From Paraburkholderia caribensis (GTDB taxonomy: Bacteria > Pseudomonadota > Gammaproteobacteria > Burkholderiales > Burkholderiaceae), in NCBI RefSeq assembly GCF_002902945.1, contig NZ_CP026101.1:1922001-1986000 (forward strand): a DNA stretch of 64,000 nucleotides. Direction: 5' to 3'. The notes under the pieces are model-generated. The model had not been told where the DNA came from and ran no database searches. It saw only the letters and a program-made list of their open reading frames with translations. Of this stretch, positions 52,627 through 62,693 are shown piece by piece. Within the stretch, counting starts at the first letter, position 1. Each line of letters opens with the position of its first letter. Made by a program: the position numbers and the translations under genes.

Positions 52627-52689
52627 GGTTCAAACCGCCCATAAAAAAAGCCCGCGCATGGCGAGCTCGTCATAGTCGATGGGTCTTTT

Positions 52690-53289
52690 TCAGTTGGAAG
52701 GCGGCGTCGGCCACTCGATGGTTCGTGGATACGCGACCTGCGACGGAACGAGGTAGAGCAGGCGCTTGTATGCCGCCCATGCCTCGAACCTCGTCTTTTC
52801 ATCGTCCGTGAGTTGCCCCGCCAGATAGGCGTCAGCGAGTCCTGCCGTCACCTGTTCAGCGGCGGACATAAGCTTCGTTACCTGCGCTTGGGCCTCCGAC
52901 GTGAGTCGGGCCGTTTCACGGTCAACGTCTAGTGCCCAGCCACCGTTCGCCCATACGTAGTCGCCCGACGGTGGCGGCTGATCGGTTAGCCAGTCTGGCA
53001 GTGGCCCGATCGGCACCCATGAGAGGCCCCGAGAATTGTCGAACGGGTTATAGGGAGACCCGCTTGCAGTCTCATAGAGCGGAACCTGCCGCCAGTCCTG
53101 AGCGAGCTGCCACGACCGCGCCGATGGATCGAAAACAGCCGCCATGCGATCGGCGGCTGGCGGTGGCGCAACATCGGTCGAATTGGCGGGATAAAGCCAG
53201 TTGCCTTTCACAAGCGGATCCGGATCCGCTTGCGAAGTGCCGACGTAGACGTGCACTACCGGAGCATAGGTATAGATCGTTTTAGACAT
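52690..53289 (-). CDS. Tail fibre assembly protein
   Basis: 199 residues. A Pro/Trp-rich N-terminal part and the C-terminal helical region DDEKTRFEAWAAYKRLLYLV followed by IEWPTPP, the signature of the Caudovirales tail fibre assembly (TfaE/gp38-like) family. Chaperone for the fibre encoded upstream. Confidence 0.85.
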   Translation of the reverse strand: MSKTIYTYAPVVHVYVGTSQADPDPLVKGNWLYPANSTDVAPPPAADRMAAVFDPSARSWQLAQDWRQVPLYETASGSPYNPFDNSRGLSWVPIGPLPDWLTDQPPPSGDYVWANGGWALDVDRETARLTSEAQAQVTKLMSAAEQVTAGLADAYLAGQLTDDEKTRFEAWAAYKRLLYLVPSQVAYPRTIEWPTPPSN

Positions 53290-53297
53290 TCAGGCCC

Positions 53298-54350
53298 TCA
53301 GTAAAGGATCCATGCGGGAAATGCGACATTACGCGGTCTGGTTTCGCTTCCGCCCGCGCCTGACACCGTGATGTTGTGTGCATGCAGTCCGTCCGCAGCT
53401 ATACCGTGTGCATGCGCGCCCGCCGGCGACGTTGTCGAGGTGGTGTACTGCGTGAGATCCAGCCATGAGGATCCGTCGGCTGCGCCTTGGCCGTCCGGAT
53501 TAGTCGCCGCAGGTGGCACCTGGTACGGGTGAGTGTGATCGCCTACACCGGCCGTCGCCCCACCGTGCGCGTGAGAACCTTGTGCGTCTGATGATGCCGC
53601 GTGCGCGTGATAGCCGAACAGACTGTCTTGCCAGGAACCCAATGCACGGCCAACGTCCACACCACGACCATCATCAAGACCGCGAATGAACTCGGCTCGA
53701 AGGTCGGGAACGTTGAATGTCGTGCTGCCATCTCCCGCCCCGTACGTCGTCCCGATCTTCGCGTATAGCGCTGCATAGGCGGTACGCGACAAGGATGCGC
53801 CGTTTGCTTTCACTGCACGGGCACGAGGTTGCGACGACGCATTGAAAACGATGTCCCCGACACAGTCGCTTGCAAGCACAATCGGCCCGAGATCCGAAGT
53901 GTCGACCTGAACCCGCACTCTCGTGCCGTCGTAGCCGAGGTAAAGCTGGTTATCACCCTGTTGCGCTCCACTGCCACTGCGCACCGCACGACGCCATTCG
54001 AATCCGGACTCGTCTGACTTCGCAAATAGCGAAAAGCCAGCCTTGCCGACCATCAGTGGGATGTTGACCGTCGCCGCCGCGTTTTTCGCCTGCGTTGCGG
54101 CGGTCTGTGCCGCGAGACGTGCCGTGCCAGCGTCGCTGGCCGACTGCGCAGCAGCCGTCGCGGCGCCGCCTGCCGATTGCGCTCCAGCCGTCGCGGTCCC
54201 CGCAGCGGCAACCGCTTGCTGCGCCGTGTCGATCGTCTCACCAATCATTGGCAAGAAGTTTTCAGCATGCCCGCCGTTCAGCATGTCGCGGTCGCTACTG
54301 CCGTCGTCCGAATATGAGTGACCGGTGAGCGGAAAAGTAACTTTGCTCAT
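53298..54350 (-). CDS. Tail fibre protein with phage collar domain
   Basis: 350 residues. Ala-rich coiled N-terminal half (QAVAAAGTATAGAQSAGGAA), then a collar-type domain (LSRTAYAALYAKIGTTYGAGDGSTTFNVPDLRAEFIRG) and a His-rich receptor-binding tip with repeated A-H-A-H/H-T-H motifs likely binding metal. Ends FPAWILY, typical for this fibre class. Confidence 0.85.
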   Translation of the reverse strand: MSKVTFPLTGHSYSDDGSSDRDMLNGGHAENFLPMIGETIDTAQQAVAAAGTATAGAQSAGGAATAAAQSASDAGTARLAAQTAATQAKNAAATVNIPLMVGKAGFSLFAKSDESGFEWRRAVRSGSGAQQGDNQLYLGYDGTRVRVQVDTSDLGPIVLASDCVGDIVFNASSQPRARAVKANGASLSRTAYAALYAKIGTTYGAGDGSTTFNVPDLRAEFIRGLDDGRGVDVGRALGSWQDSLFGYHAHAASSDAQGSHAHGGATAGVGDHTHPYQVPPAATNPDGQGAADGSSWLDLTQYTTSTTSPAGAHAHGIAADGLHAHNITVSGAGGSETRPRNVAFPAWILY

Positions 54351-55267
54351 GTGATTTCCTCTAGCTCGAATGCGTTGGTGTAGTTATCGAGAAATGGCAG
54401 CATCAGCGGGTTGATCTTCCGCATACGTCCGAGGAACGATCGACGGATCAGGTTTATCGGATCGTCCCGGTCCCAAACAAAAAGCATTTCCCTGTCGATA
54501 CCCGCAGCGCGGTGCATTTCGAAGACATTCCCGAATGCCTCGTCTCGTGACAGCCAGTCGAGACTGAACGTCTGTACACGCCGACCTGCCTTCTCGTCGA
54601 AATACGCCGTGCCATCCAGCGCGCGGTCCATTGTGGTGTCGAACTCCCAGCCGATCCCCGCGCCATAAGTCGCGTTGTTCCTCGGCGACCACGCCTGCGA
54701 TATGAAGAGGCGCCCCAGCTCCACATATCCATCGATGTTCCCCTCGTCGAGGAACTCGAACCGCACGTAACGCCCAAAGACCGGCTCAGCAAGCGACGAC
54801 AAGATCAGCCCCGGATAACCCTTGCGATCCTCTTCGGGTAGCCGCCCGTCCCACCAGTTCGGGTCTTCCCAGTCGAGTGAGGCCGTATTGAACAGACGCG
54901 GCCACACCGGCGGCCAGACACGTCCCTGCACTGCGTACTGCTGCAACGCGAAATTTGCGGAAACCGAAGGCTGCGACGGCAGGACCGCCGTGTCATAAAG
55001 CACGTTCTGAAAAGCAGCGTCCTGAGCAACGCGGATGCGGTACCGCGCGTTGAGTCCAAGGTTGTGACGCACGATCGCAAAAAGCGAGAGCTTGCGCGGC
55101 ACACCGAGGTCGACATCAAACTGTGTCGCCGCTTTGTCAGGCGATGCCGATCGCGCAACACGCGACAGTCGTCGGTCCTGCAGATTCGTGAGTGGCGTTT
55201 GCCAGTTACCGCCCGACAGCGTCGCGGAGTCCGTGCGATTCGGAAATCCCAGCAAAACGTTCGCCAT
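54347..55267 (-). CDS. Prophage tail-tip protein
   Basis: 306 residues, beta-rich, with ANVLLGFPNRTDSATLSGGNW at the start and a central FGRYVRFEFLD segment. Between the hub-like protein and the fibre gene, sharing ATGA overlap with the latter. Probably part of the tail tip; no named family. Confidence 0.65.
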   Translation of the reverse strand: MANVLLGFPNRTDSATLSGGNWQTPLTNLQDRRLSRVARSASPDKAATQFDVDLGVPRKLSLFAIVRHNLGLNARYRIRVAQDAAFQNVLYDTAVLPSQPSVSANFALQQYAVQGRVWPPVWPRLFNTASLDWEDPNWWDGRLPEEDRKGYPGLILSSLAEPVFGRYVRFEFLDEGNIDGYVELGRLFISQAWSPRNNATYGAGIGWEFDTTMDRALDGTAYFDEKAGRRVQTFSLDWLSRDEAFGNVFEMHRAAGIDREMLFVWDRDDPINLIRRSFLGRMRKINPLMLPFLDNYTNAFELEEIT

Positions 55268-55270
55268 GCG

Positions 55271-56752
55271 CTACCCCCATAGAACGAGCGCGGCCTTGCC
55301 GCTCGCGAAACCACTATTGATGCCGATCACACGCAGCAGGCGGCCAGTGAGGCTGTAACGTGGCGTATCGATCGCGGCCAGGTCGCCTAGATCGACGGTG
55401 CCGAGCTCCGTAACCGGTACATCGACGTCAAGCGTCATGCGCCTTGCCTTGTAGAGATCGAGGCGTCGCTGTGCTTCTGCCTGTGCGTCGACGGCATTGA
55501 CCAGGCCGGTCTCGAAGGTCAGCGCCTGCGCGTGAGGCCACGCGATCTTGACGGTGTCATCAGTTGCGGCGGCCGTGCGGTACTCCTGCGCGAGAAACGC
55601 CGCCCGGTCGACGCCGGCCGAGCCCGCCACATTCGACTGCACGGTGTAATTGCGCGCATAGCTGACGGACACACTCCACGCAGGTACGCCGGCACTTGAA
55701 GGCTGCACGGTCTCCTGCACGTCCCTCCCCCAAGCGACTGCCGGAACGCCTGTAGGCGCGTCGACGCGCCCCATACGAAGGCGACTGAGACGGTCGAACC
55801 CGTACCACGCGCCGACTGATCCCGCGATAAAATCCATCAGCGCTTGCGGCGTCTCGGTCGAATCCGTCCACACGCCGACGGGTGCGCCCGACAGCGTGTT
55901 AAGCGCGTCGACATCGGCCTGCAGAATGTCGGCTTGCGGCACACCCGCATCTCGCGCGATCGCTACCAGCAGATCCGCTGCATGCGTCGCCGGGCTCGAC
56001 GCATCGCATGTCACTGTGCCCACTGGCGACGATCCGAGACGAAGGTAGCCGGAGTAACACCGAAATTGCCCAGCGGCCGGCGCGTTCGCCTGCATATCGT
56101 TAGTGCTCGTGTAATCCGCGCCGCGCGTGAGCGCTGCGCCATTGTCATAGGCCGCTGTGATCGCGCACGTCTGATCGCTCACCTGATAGATGAGTTTTGA
56201 CGTGTTGACCGCCTTCGGCGTGATGTTGAGCGCGGCACCATAGAGCCTCGGCTTGGGCTGGTCCTTCAGATCGTTGGCCGTGCCCTCCAGCCCGTTCGGC
56301 GCGACGTTGTTGCCCGCATACGTCGGCCAGTCGACGATCGCAAGATCCGCGAGCCTGTCCTGAATCACAAGCGCCACCGAGGTATCCTGCGCGGCGACGT
56401 CCGAGAGCGTTCCCGTCATCACCACCAGCCATGCTGCATAGGGTTGACCGACATCGCCCATGCGCACGGTAAAGCGCCGCCCGTCGAACGCATAGTCGGT
56501 AAGCAGGTAGTCGAGCGCACCATCCTCATTCACTAGCAGCACATCGCCGGCCGTGACCTTGGTCGCGCCATATGTACCCGCCTGATCGAAGAGCACACGC
56601 TCGAGCGAAGGCGCCGTCTTGATCGCCGGCTCGAACCACGCGTTGGCCGGCAAATCGTCGGGCCGCGTGATGAATCCGTCAGTGGAAAAACGGAGCGTAT
56701 CGATCTGTCCATCGGAAAGCCGATACGCATCCACCTCGATAGCAATCGCCAT
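55271..56752 (-). CDS. Prophage tail hub/baseplate-like protein
   Basis: 493 residues. Conserved-looking segments include FSTDGFITRPDDLPANAWFEP, GDVGQPYAAWLVVMTGTLS and a C-terminal TELGTVDLGDLAAI. Located directly after the tape measure, where tail-tip hub proteins are encoded. Assigned from position; family not named with certainty. Confidence 0.65.
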   Translation of the reverse strand: MAIAIEVDAYRLSDGQIDTLRFSTDGFITRPDDLPANAWFEPAIKTAPSLERVLFDQAGTYGATKVTAGDVLLVNEDGALDYLLTDYAFDGRRFTVRMGDVGQPYAAWLVVMTGTLSDVAAQDTSVALVIQDRLADLAIVDWPTYAGNNVAPNGLEGTANDLKDQPKPRLYGAALNITPKAVNTSKLIYQVSDQTCAITAAYDNGAALTRGADYTSTNDMQANAPAAGQFRCYSGYLRLGSSPVGTVTCDASSPATHAADLLVAIARDAGVPQADILQADVDALNTLSGAPVGVWTDSTETPQALMDFIAGSVGAWYGFDRLSRLRMGRVDAPTGVPAVAWGRDVQETVQPSSAGVPAWSVSVSYARNYTVQSNVAGSAGVDRAAFLAQEYRTAAATDDTVKIAWPHAQALTFETGLVNAVDAQAEAQRRLDLYKARRMTLDVDVPVTELGTVDLGDLAAIDTPRYSLTGRLLRVIGINSGFASGKAALVLWG

Positions 56753-56755
56753 AGG

Positions 56756-59700
56756 CTATTTCCCCGGTCGTTTCCTGTCGCGCAACAGCGTTGTCTGTTC
56801 ATCAAGCTGTGATGCCTGCGCCTTGGCGAGATCGGCACGTTGGGTGGCGTGCGCGACATCCGCCTGTCGACGATCCTGGCGCAGCTGCTCTACCGTCGCG
56901 CGAAGTGACCTGATCTCTTGCAGCAACGCGTCGTTACCACGCGAGCGGTATCGCCCCAGGTCGACCGTCTGAGCGCCGCTATCCGGCAGTTCAATAGATT
57001 GCGCTTCGGCCGCCGTCAAGACCCGCTCGCCTTTGTGAAGCTCGGCGATGTAACCGTCGAATGGCACGCGATACAGCCCCGATGCATGCGAACCGTTGAC
57101 TGCCGTCCAGCCCTGCAGAGCGGCGATCGCTTCGGCCACCGTCTGCACCGAATCATTCACGTCGACGATGCCCGCGACCATCTGCTTGAGCTGCGTGAGC
57201 TGCGCATCGGCCGACGAACTGGCGTAGTCCATCGACTGCATGACTTCCGACAGATCCGCCTGATACTGCCCGGAGCTCGCGTTGTACGCCTTCGACGCGG
57301 TCAGGAAATCCTGCGCTGCCGAGGTGAGATTCGACTGCGCATTAGCATCGCCCCCGATCGCTGCGCTGTACAGTTCATCGAAGCGCTGCTTCGTCGCGGC
57401 ATACTGTTGCTCCGGCGACAGCGTCGACAGGTCGCCCGTCGTTAGCGACTGACGGAACTGGTCGACCTGCGACTTGAACGACTGCAGGGCCTGAGACTGC
57501 GTGCTGTACGCGGACGCCACTGCTGACTCATACGACGAGACGACGTTATCGAATGCCGGCGCGAGCCCCAGCAGCGCCACATACGTCCTCTGACCCGCGT
57601 CCGTTGAGAGATCGAGCGACTCGACCAGATCGCGAAACTGATCACGCGTGTGGATGCCGCTATAGCCGAGCGCGACGAGCTGATCATTCACCGACTTGGC
57701 CGAATCGTCCGCCTGCTGCCCCGCTGACGTGAAGTGCTGATAGAAGTACGTTGCGCTGGTGTTGAACGAATCTACGCCACCGGAAAGGTTCAGCACGGCG
57801 AGCTGCGCATCGGTTGACGCTTTCTTCAGGTTGTCAAAGTCGCTCCCGAGATGCTGGAACGAATCGAACAACGACTTGACAGCGTTGAGTTCCGAAAGCA
57901 GCGTCGTGATGTCGTTGGCCGACAGCTTCGACGCATCGACGCCCTGCAGAACTGCCGCATACGGCGCATCCAGATTTGCCTTCTGAAGGGAATCGATTAC
58001 CGAGCGCTGCAGTTGCAGGCTGAAGTCGTTCAGGACGGTCGTGGAATCCTTTACGCCCCGGAGATCCTGTCGATCCGGATACCAGTCCGACCCTGTCGTG
58101 AAGCCGGCGGCAACAAACGAATTGCCCTTCTGCGGACTGATTTCGTAGCTCGCCTTGTACTGGCCGAGACCATCGATCGAGCCGCCCAACTGCGTCGCCA
58201 TCGACTGGATCGTCTGAAAGGTCGAGTTGATCTGCTGGGTGACCTGATCAGCCTCCGGATCACCACCCGACGGCCCTGCAAATTTCGTAGCGCTCTGACC
58301 GTTGGAGACGTACGAGGCGCCGTATCGGGTCTCGCCACCACCAATGAACGAGCCGGCCAATGCGCCCAACGCCGCGCCGATGACCGCGCCAATCGGACCC
58401 GCCCATGACCCGAGTTCAGCCCCGAGGGCCGTCCCCGCGACCGCTGATGACGTGCCGACCGCCAGGCCCCCCATCGCACCGAGCGAGCCGCCAAGACTCG
58501 AATAGCCCTTGTTACCAAACAACGCACCACCCGCCAGACCGCCCAGCAATCCGGCACCTCCATACATGAGCCCTACTGACGACGAGCCGAGGGAACTGCC
58601 TACCCCAGAGCCGGTGAAGCCATAAGCATTGGACCCAACCATGGACGCTGTGCTCGACGCGACCCCGCTACCGATGCCAGAACCGAGACCGCCGAGCACC
58701 ACACCGCCACTGCCGAGCGCACCTGACGACGCACCGGCGATGGCTGCAGAGCCGAGCGCGGTCGACGCACCCCCGTACCCTTGCAGCCACGACATGATCG
58801 TGTTGTACCCGTTCGACAGGTTGTTATACGTGCCGACGGGGTTCGAGAGCAGGTTGTTGACCGTGCTGTTGCCGCCAAGGCCGTAGCTCTGCAGCACCGA
58901 ATTCTGCACACCGGTACCGTCCGTAAGGCCGGCGATGTTGGCGATCACGCTGACGATGAACGGCTTGGCGAACGCCTTGTAGATCTCGTCGATCACCGTG
59001 GCCTCGAAGGTGTTCTTCAACGCCTTCGTCCAGCTCGACCATCCTGCCGTGCCGTCGGTGAGCATTTGCAGGAATCCATTATGGAAATCCGAGCCAATGC
59101 CATCGATCGTGCTTTTCCACCCGCTGACAAGATCGTCCTGCTGCTTCTTGGCCTGCTCCAGATCATCGAGCGATGACTGATCGTCAGCAACGCTGTGTAA
59201 CACTTTGGAAAGTGACTTTGCCTTTTCGATCGCGTCATCCCAAGGCTTCGTATCACCCACCTCGCCATTGAGCATGGCAATCGCACGGCCCTGTTCGAGC
59301 GCCGCCAGCGTTTCGTCCGCACGCGACGCACGCAGGGCGTCGACGGCACCCTTCGTCATGCCGAACGTATCGATCTGATCTTTCAGCGACTGGTCATTCT
59401 GCGTGGCGGAATCGATCTGCTTCTGCATTGCCTCCAGCTGGGACTTGCCATACTTGTCCCATACCTCGTCTTCCTGAGCAGCCGATACCGAGACCTTGGC
59501 AAAGAAGTCTTCAACGGCCTTGCTGCCGTCAGCCAGCGCCTTTTTCTCCTGATTGGCGAGCTGCGCACGTTGCGAAGCACTGAGCGCCCGGTTCTTGATG
59601 CCCTGTGCGATGAGAGCGGCTTCCCTATTCGCCGCATCGATCTGGTCGGACGCCGCCTGCGCAAGGAGGTCGCGCTGCTGCTGGTAATACTGACTTGCCG

Positions 59701-61855
59701 ACAGCGTGCCGCTCTTGTACGAGGCGTCGAGCACCTTGCGGGCGCTATCGATCGCCGAAAGCTCGTCGGCGAGTGCATCCTTGACTGCCTGCACTTCGCC
59801 GGAAAGTTCAGCGCGATCGACGAGGCCCGTGCCGCCTTTCCTCTGCGTCTTATCCTTGTTGCGATCGTTGATCTTTTGCTGGTCTGCCAGCTGCTGTTCC
59901 GGCGAGAGGTTCAGCGCGGCCGTCCGGTCAAGGTATTCGTTGACCTCCTGCGTGCGCTTCTCAGCGGGCGTGGCAAACTGCTTGTTCCACGTGTCGTACC
60001 ACGACTTAGCGTCGATCAGCTGTCGCTGCTGTTCCTCCTGCGATTGCTTGTCGCGTGCGGCCTTGACGGCGGCGGCCTGTTTCGCAATGGCATCCTGCAG
60101 ATCGGCCTCATCACATGCATCCCATTGGCCTATCGGGAACCGTGCAGCCTTGTTCGCCTGCAGGCGCGCGACGACTTCGGCAGGACCGGCAGCAGCACCA
60201 AACGAGCCGATCGCATCGACCGCGCCGCTGATCATGTTTTTGATGTCACGCCAGCCAGCGAGAATGATGCCCTCGTTTTTTGCGATATCAACAGTACGCT
60301 GCTCCATGGCAGCCGAGAACGCTTCGACCGCGACTTGCGCCGCCCCCGTCGCATCACCCTGCTTTTCCAGCGCCGTGATCTGATCGTACGTCGACGCGGT
60401 CAGATAATGGTATTGCTCGTTCAGCTTGACCGATGCCTTGACGGGATCATCGGCCAGCTTCGTGAGGTCATCGACCATCTGCTTCGCAGAGGTCGACGTG
60501 TACGTCGCGACGTCCGCGACCGTGCGACCGAGGCTCGCGATCTCGTCGCCCGTCAACCGCCCGGTAGCAGCAAGCGCAGTCACAGCCTCAACTGCCGTGT
60601 CCACCGTCGCCCCGCCGGCCGTAGCCGCTACAGCAAGCTCGCGTAGTCCATCAGTCGTGAGTCCCACATAGCCGCCGGTCATCACCAGCGCCTCGTTCAT
60701 CTGCGCATTCTGCTCGGCGACATGCACCATCGCAGCGCCCACGAGAACCAGCGGAGCGAGCACCGCTGCAATCTGCAATGCCACTCCCGACGCTGCGCCC
60801 TCAAGCAGGTCCATGCGCTCCGCGAGCACCATGATGGATCCGCCGAAGTTGCTCCAGCTACCGGTGAGCGCCTCGTGTGCCAGTACCAGGACCTCCCTAC
60901 GCGCGCCCGCAGTCTTCAGACCGAAGCCTTCCATCTCCGAGCTCGCTGACTTCGCGCTGGATGCAACGGCGCCGAGCGCCTTCTGGCTCGCCGCAATATC
61001 CGCCATCGACGCCTTGTATTCGCCGATGGCGATCGCGCCCGACCTGAACGCCGCTTCGAGGTCTTTCTCCTGCTGCGCCAGTTGTCGGAGCTGGACGGAT
61101 GCCTGGTCGACCCGGATGCCTGCGAGCGTGCGCTCATAGTCGTCGGTAGAGATCATCCCCGACCTGAAAGCGTCGTCGAGCAACGCCTGATCAGCGGCCA
61201 GCTTGCGCGTCGCCGCGCCGAGCGGATCGTACTTTGCTGCCAGCGCGGCGAGCTTGGCGAGGCGCGCATCCTCGTCCTTGCCGACGGCAGCGAGTGCTGC
61301 GTCGTAGTCCTGCAGTGAGAGTTTGCCCGTCGCCATCGCGCGATCAAGTCGGGCATATTGATCACCGATCGCCGCAAAGCTGGTTGAGCCCTGAGCGAGC
61401 GTCGTGCGCAGCTGCTGCATCTCGTCGTTCATCACTCGCGTCGACTGCGCCGCGTCGATCATGGCCTGCGTCTGGGCCGCAACGTTCGCGCGAACCTGAT
61501 CAGCGGACGAGCCCAGCGATCCGATGCCGCCGGCGGCCGACTGCGCTGCCGAAGCCTGGGATGCCATCGCCTGAGCGGCCTCGAGCGAGCGGGCGACCAT
61601 ATCCTTGATACGAGCCGCTGCCTGTGCCTCCGCCTCGCTGACGATCGCAAGACTGTCCGACAGCCCCTTGCCGGCCGAGCCGGTTGCCTGCATCGCAGCC
61701 GCCAGATCGCGAGCACCGAAAGAACCGGCGGACAACGCCTGACTGATTGCTGTACTCGCTGCCGTCGTGCGACTCTGGCTCTCGACCAGCTCGGCCAGAT
61801 ACTGCGTCGAATCGAGCGTCAGCGTGACGTTGATTGATCCGGCCGTTGCTCCCAT
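56756..61855 (-). CDS. Phage tail length tape measure protein
   Basis: 1,699 residues, the longest gene here. Long Ala/Gln/Ser-rich helical coiled regions, two hydrophobic stretches (about residues 355-385, and a Gly/Ala-rich one near 1,150-1,210), and a C-terminal KGERVLTAAEAQSIELPDSG. Directly follows the frameshifting chaperone gene, as usual. By the usual scaling its length implies a tail of roughly 250 nm. Confidence 0.92.
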   Translation of the reverse strand: MGATAGSINVTLTLDSTQYLAELVESQSRTTAASTAISQALSAGSFGARDLAAAMQATGSAGKGLSDSLAIVSEAEAQAAARIKDMVARSLEAAQAMASQASAAQSAAGGIGSLGSSADQVRANVAAQTQAMIDAAQSTRVMNDEMQQLRTTLAQGSTSFAAIGDQYARLDRAMATGKLSLQDYDAALAAVGKDEDARLAKLAALAAKYDPLGAATRKLAADQALLDDAFRSGMISTDDYERTLAGIRVDQASVQLRQLAQQEKDLEAAFRSGAIAIGEYKASMADIAASQKALGAVASSAKSASSEMEGFGLKTAGARREVLVLAHEALTGSWSNFGGSIMVLAERMDLLEGAASGVALQIAAVLAPLVLVGAAMVHVAEQNAQMNEALVMTGGYVGLTTDGLRELAVAATAGGATVDTAVEAVTALAATGRLTGDEIASLGRTVADVATYTSTSAKQMVDDLTKLADDPVKASVKLNEQYHYLTASTYDQITALEKQGDATGAAQVAVEAFSAAMEQRTVDIAKNEGIILAGWRDIKNMISGAVDAIGSFGAAAGPAEVVARLQANKAARFPIGQWDACDEADLQDAIAKQAAAVKAARDKQSQEEQQRQLIDAKSWYDTWNKQFATPAEKRTQEVNEYLDRTAALNLSPEQQLADQQKINDRNKDKTQRKGGTGLVDRAELSGEVQAVKDALADELSAIDSARKVLDASYKSGTLSASQYYQQQRDLLAQAASDQIDAANREAALIAQGIKNRALSASQRAQLANQEKKALADGSKAVEDFFAKVSVSAAQEDEVWDKYGKSQLEAMQKQIDSATQNDQSLKDQIDTFGMTKGAVDALRASRADETLAALEQGRAIAMLNGEVGDTKPWDDAIEKAKSLSKVLHSVADDQSSLDDLEQAKKQQDDLVSGWKSTIDGIGSDFHNGFLQMLTDGTAGWSSWTKALKNTFEATVIDEIYKAFAKPFIVSVIANIAGLTDGTGVQNSVLQSYGLGGNSTVNNLLSNPVGTYNNLSNGYNTIMSWLQGYGGASTALGSAAIAGASSGALGSGGVVLGGLGSGIGSGVASSTASMVGSNAYGFTGSGVGSSLGSSSVGLMYGGAGLLGGLAGGALFGNKGYSSLGGSLGAMGGLAVGTSSAVAGTALGAELGSWAGPIGAVIGAALGALAGSFIGGGETRYGASYVSNGQSATKFAGPSGGDPEADQVTQQINSTFQTIQSMATQLGGSIDGLGQYKASYEISPQKGNSFVAAGFTTGSDWYPDRQDLRGVKDSTTVLNDFSLQLQRSVIDSLQKANLDAPYAAVLQGVDASKLSANDITTLLSELNAVKSLFDSFQHLGSDFDNLKKASTDAQLAVLNLSGGVDSFNTSATYFYQHFTSAGQQADDSAKSVNDQLVALGYSGIHTRDQFRDLVESLDLSTDAGQRTYVALLGLAPAFDNVVSSYESAVASAYSTQSQALQSFKSQVDQFRQSLTTGDLSTLSPEQQYAATKQRFDELYSAAIGGDANAQSNLTSAAQDFLTASKAYNASSGQYQADLSEVMQSMDYASSSADAQLTQLKQMVAGIVDVNDSVQTVAEAIAALQGWTAVNGSHASGLYRVPFDGYIAELHKGERVLTAAEAQSIELPDSGAQTVDLGRYRSRGNDALLQEIRSLRATVEQLRQDRRQADVAHATQRADLAKAQASQLDEQTTLLRDRKRPGK

Positions 61856-61888
61856 ATTGCATTCCTCGAAAGCGCCGCGCTGGCGCGA

Positions 61889-62176
61889 TTACGACCGCGA
61901 AGCGCGATCGGTGAACACCTGAAGCGCCGCGCGCTCCATGACGCGCACAGCATCGAACAGTTCACGATGGCGCTTTCGCCTGAAGCCGAACATACGCATC
62001 GCGGCCTCGACTGCGGGATAGTCGAGACCTTCATAAAAGACGCCGCCGCCGGTCAACGACGCGACGACTGACTTTCGCCACTGCGTGCCGCACGCCGCGA
62101 ATAGCTCGACGGCATCCCAGTTCTCCGCCAGCACCTCGAAGTCGTCGGTGCTCCCACGCGAACGCGCTGCGGCCAC
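61889..62176 (-). CDS. Tail assembly chaperone T part (DUF1799-like), expressed by -1 frameshift
   Basis: 95 residues if read from the internal GTG 62176, with WRKSVVASLTGGGVFYEGLDYPAVEAAM typical of DUF1799-like proteins. The frame is open upstream to the slippery site at 62,281 and lies exactly in the -1 frame of the G gene, so the real product is probably a G-T fusion of about 240 residues (62,610 to 61,889). Same logic as lambda gpG/gpGT: both forms help load the tape measure and tail tube. Confidence 0.85.
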   Translation of the reverse strand: MAAARSRGSTDDFEVLAENWDAVELFAACGTQWRKSVVASLTGGGVFYEGLDYPAVEAAMRMFGFRRKRHRELFDAVRVMERAALQVFTDRASRS

Positions 62177-62277
62177 TACATCAGTCGACGCACCGAACGT
62201 CGCAAGGGCATCGGCGACATCGGCGTCGGCAGCGAAGTCGTCGCGACGATCGCCCGCCCAGAAGCGGGCAGCGTCGA

Positions 62278-62288
62278 TCAGTTTTTTT
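62278..62288 (-). promoter_or_regulatory. Programmed -1 frameshift slippery site
   Basis: Minus strand GAA-AAA-AAC-TGA: heptamer A-AAA-AAC (62,287-62,281) in the correct X-XXY-YYZ register, with the zero-frame stop immediately after (62,280-62,278). The -1 frame stays open to 61,889. Confidence 0.85.
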
Positions 62289-62610
62289 CTGGCAGATTCG
62301 CGAGGGTCGTCACGAACGCGCGCGAAATCGCACGGATGGTATGTGGATCGTCGATCTGCTCGGCGAGGTTCTGCTCGGAAAACGGCAGCGAGTCCCCGTT
62401 CCCGTCGAGCACTTCACCGTCCGGCCAGCCGACGATGACACTTTTGACCAGTTCGCCGGGCGGCTGCTTGATCAGTTCCTGAAATTCAGATTCCTTGACA
62501 CGGCGCGCGATCAGTACGACCGACTGCTCCGTGATGTTGCCCTCCGCGTCGATTTGCGGAACGGTGACTTTGAGCTTGAACGTGTTGCTTTTCGCCTTGA
62601 TCAGCGGCAT
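62278..62610 (-). CDS. Tail assembly chaperone G part
   Basis: 110 residues, helical C-terminal half, starting MPLIKAKSNTFKLKVTVPQ. Placed between tail tube and tape measure. It ends in LPEKN with a stop codon directly after the slippery heptamer, so a fraction of ribosomes can shift into the T frame. Confidence 0.88.
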   Translation of the reverse strand: MPLIKAKSNTFKLKVTVPQIDAEGNITEQSVVLIARRVKESEFQELIKQPPGELVKSVIVGWPDGEVLDGNGDSLPFSEQNLAEQIDDPHTIRAISRAFVTTLANLPEKN

Positions 62611-62693
62611 GTTGGCTCTCCTGAGTGTAAAAAGAAACGGGCCACCTGGTCAGGCGGCCCGCGAGGTACTACGGTTGAGAAAAGTTACTTTGG

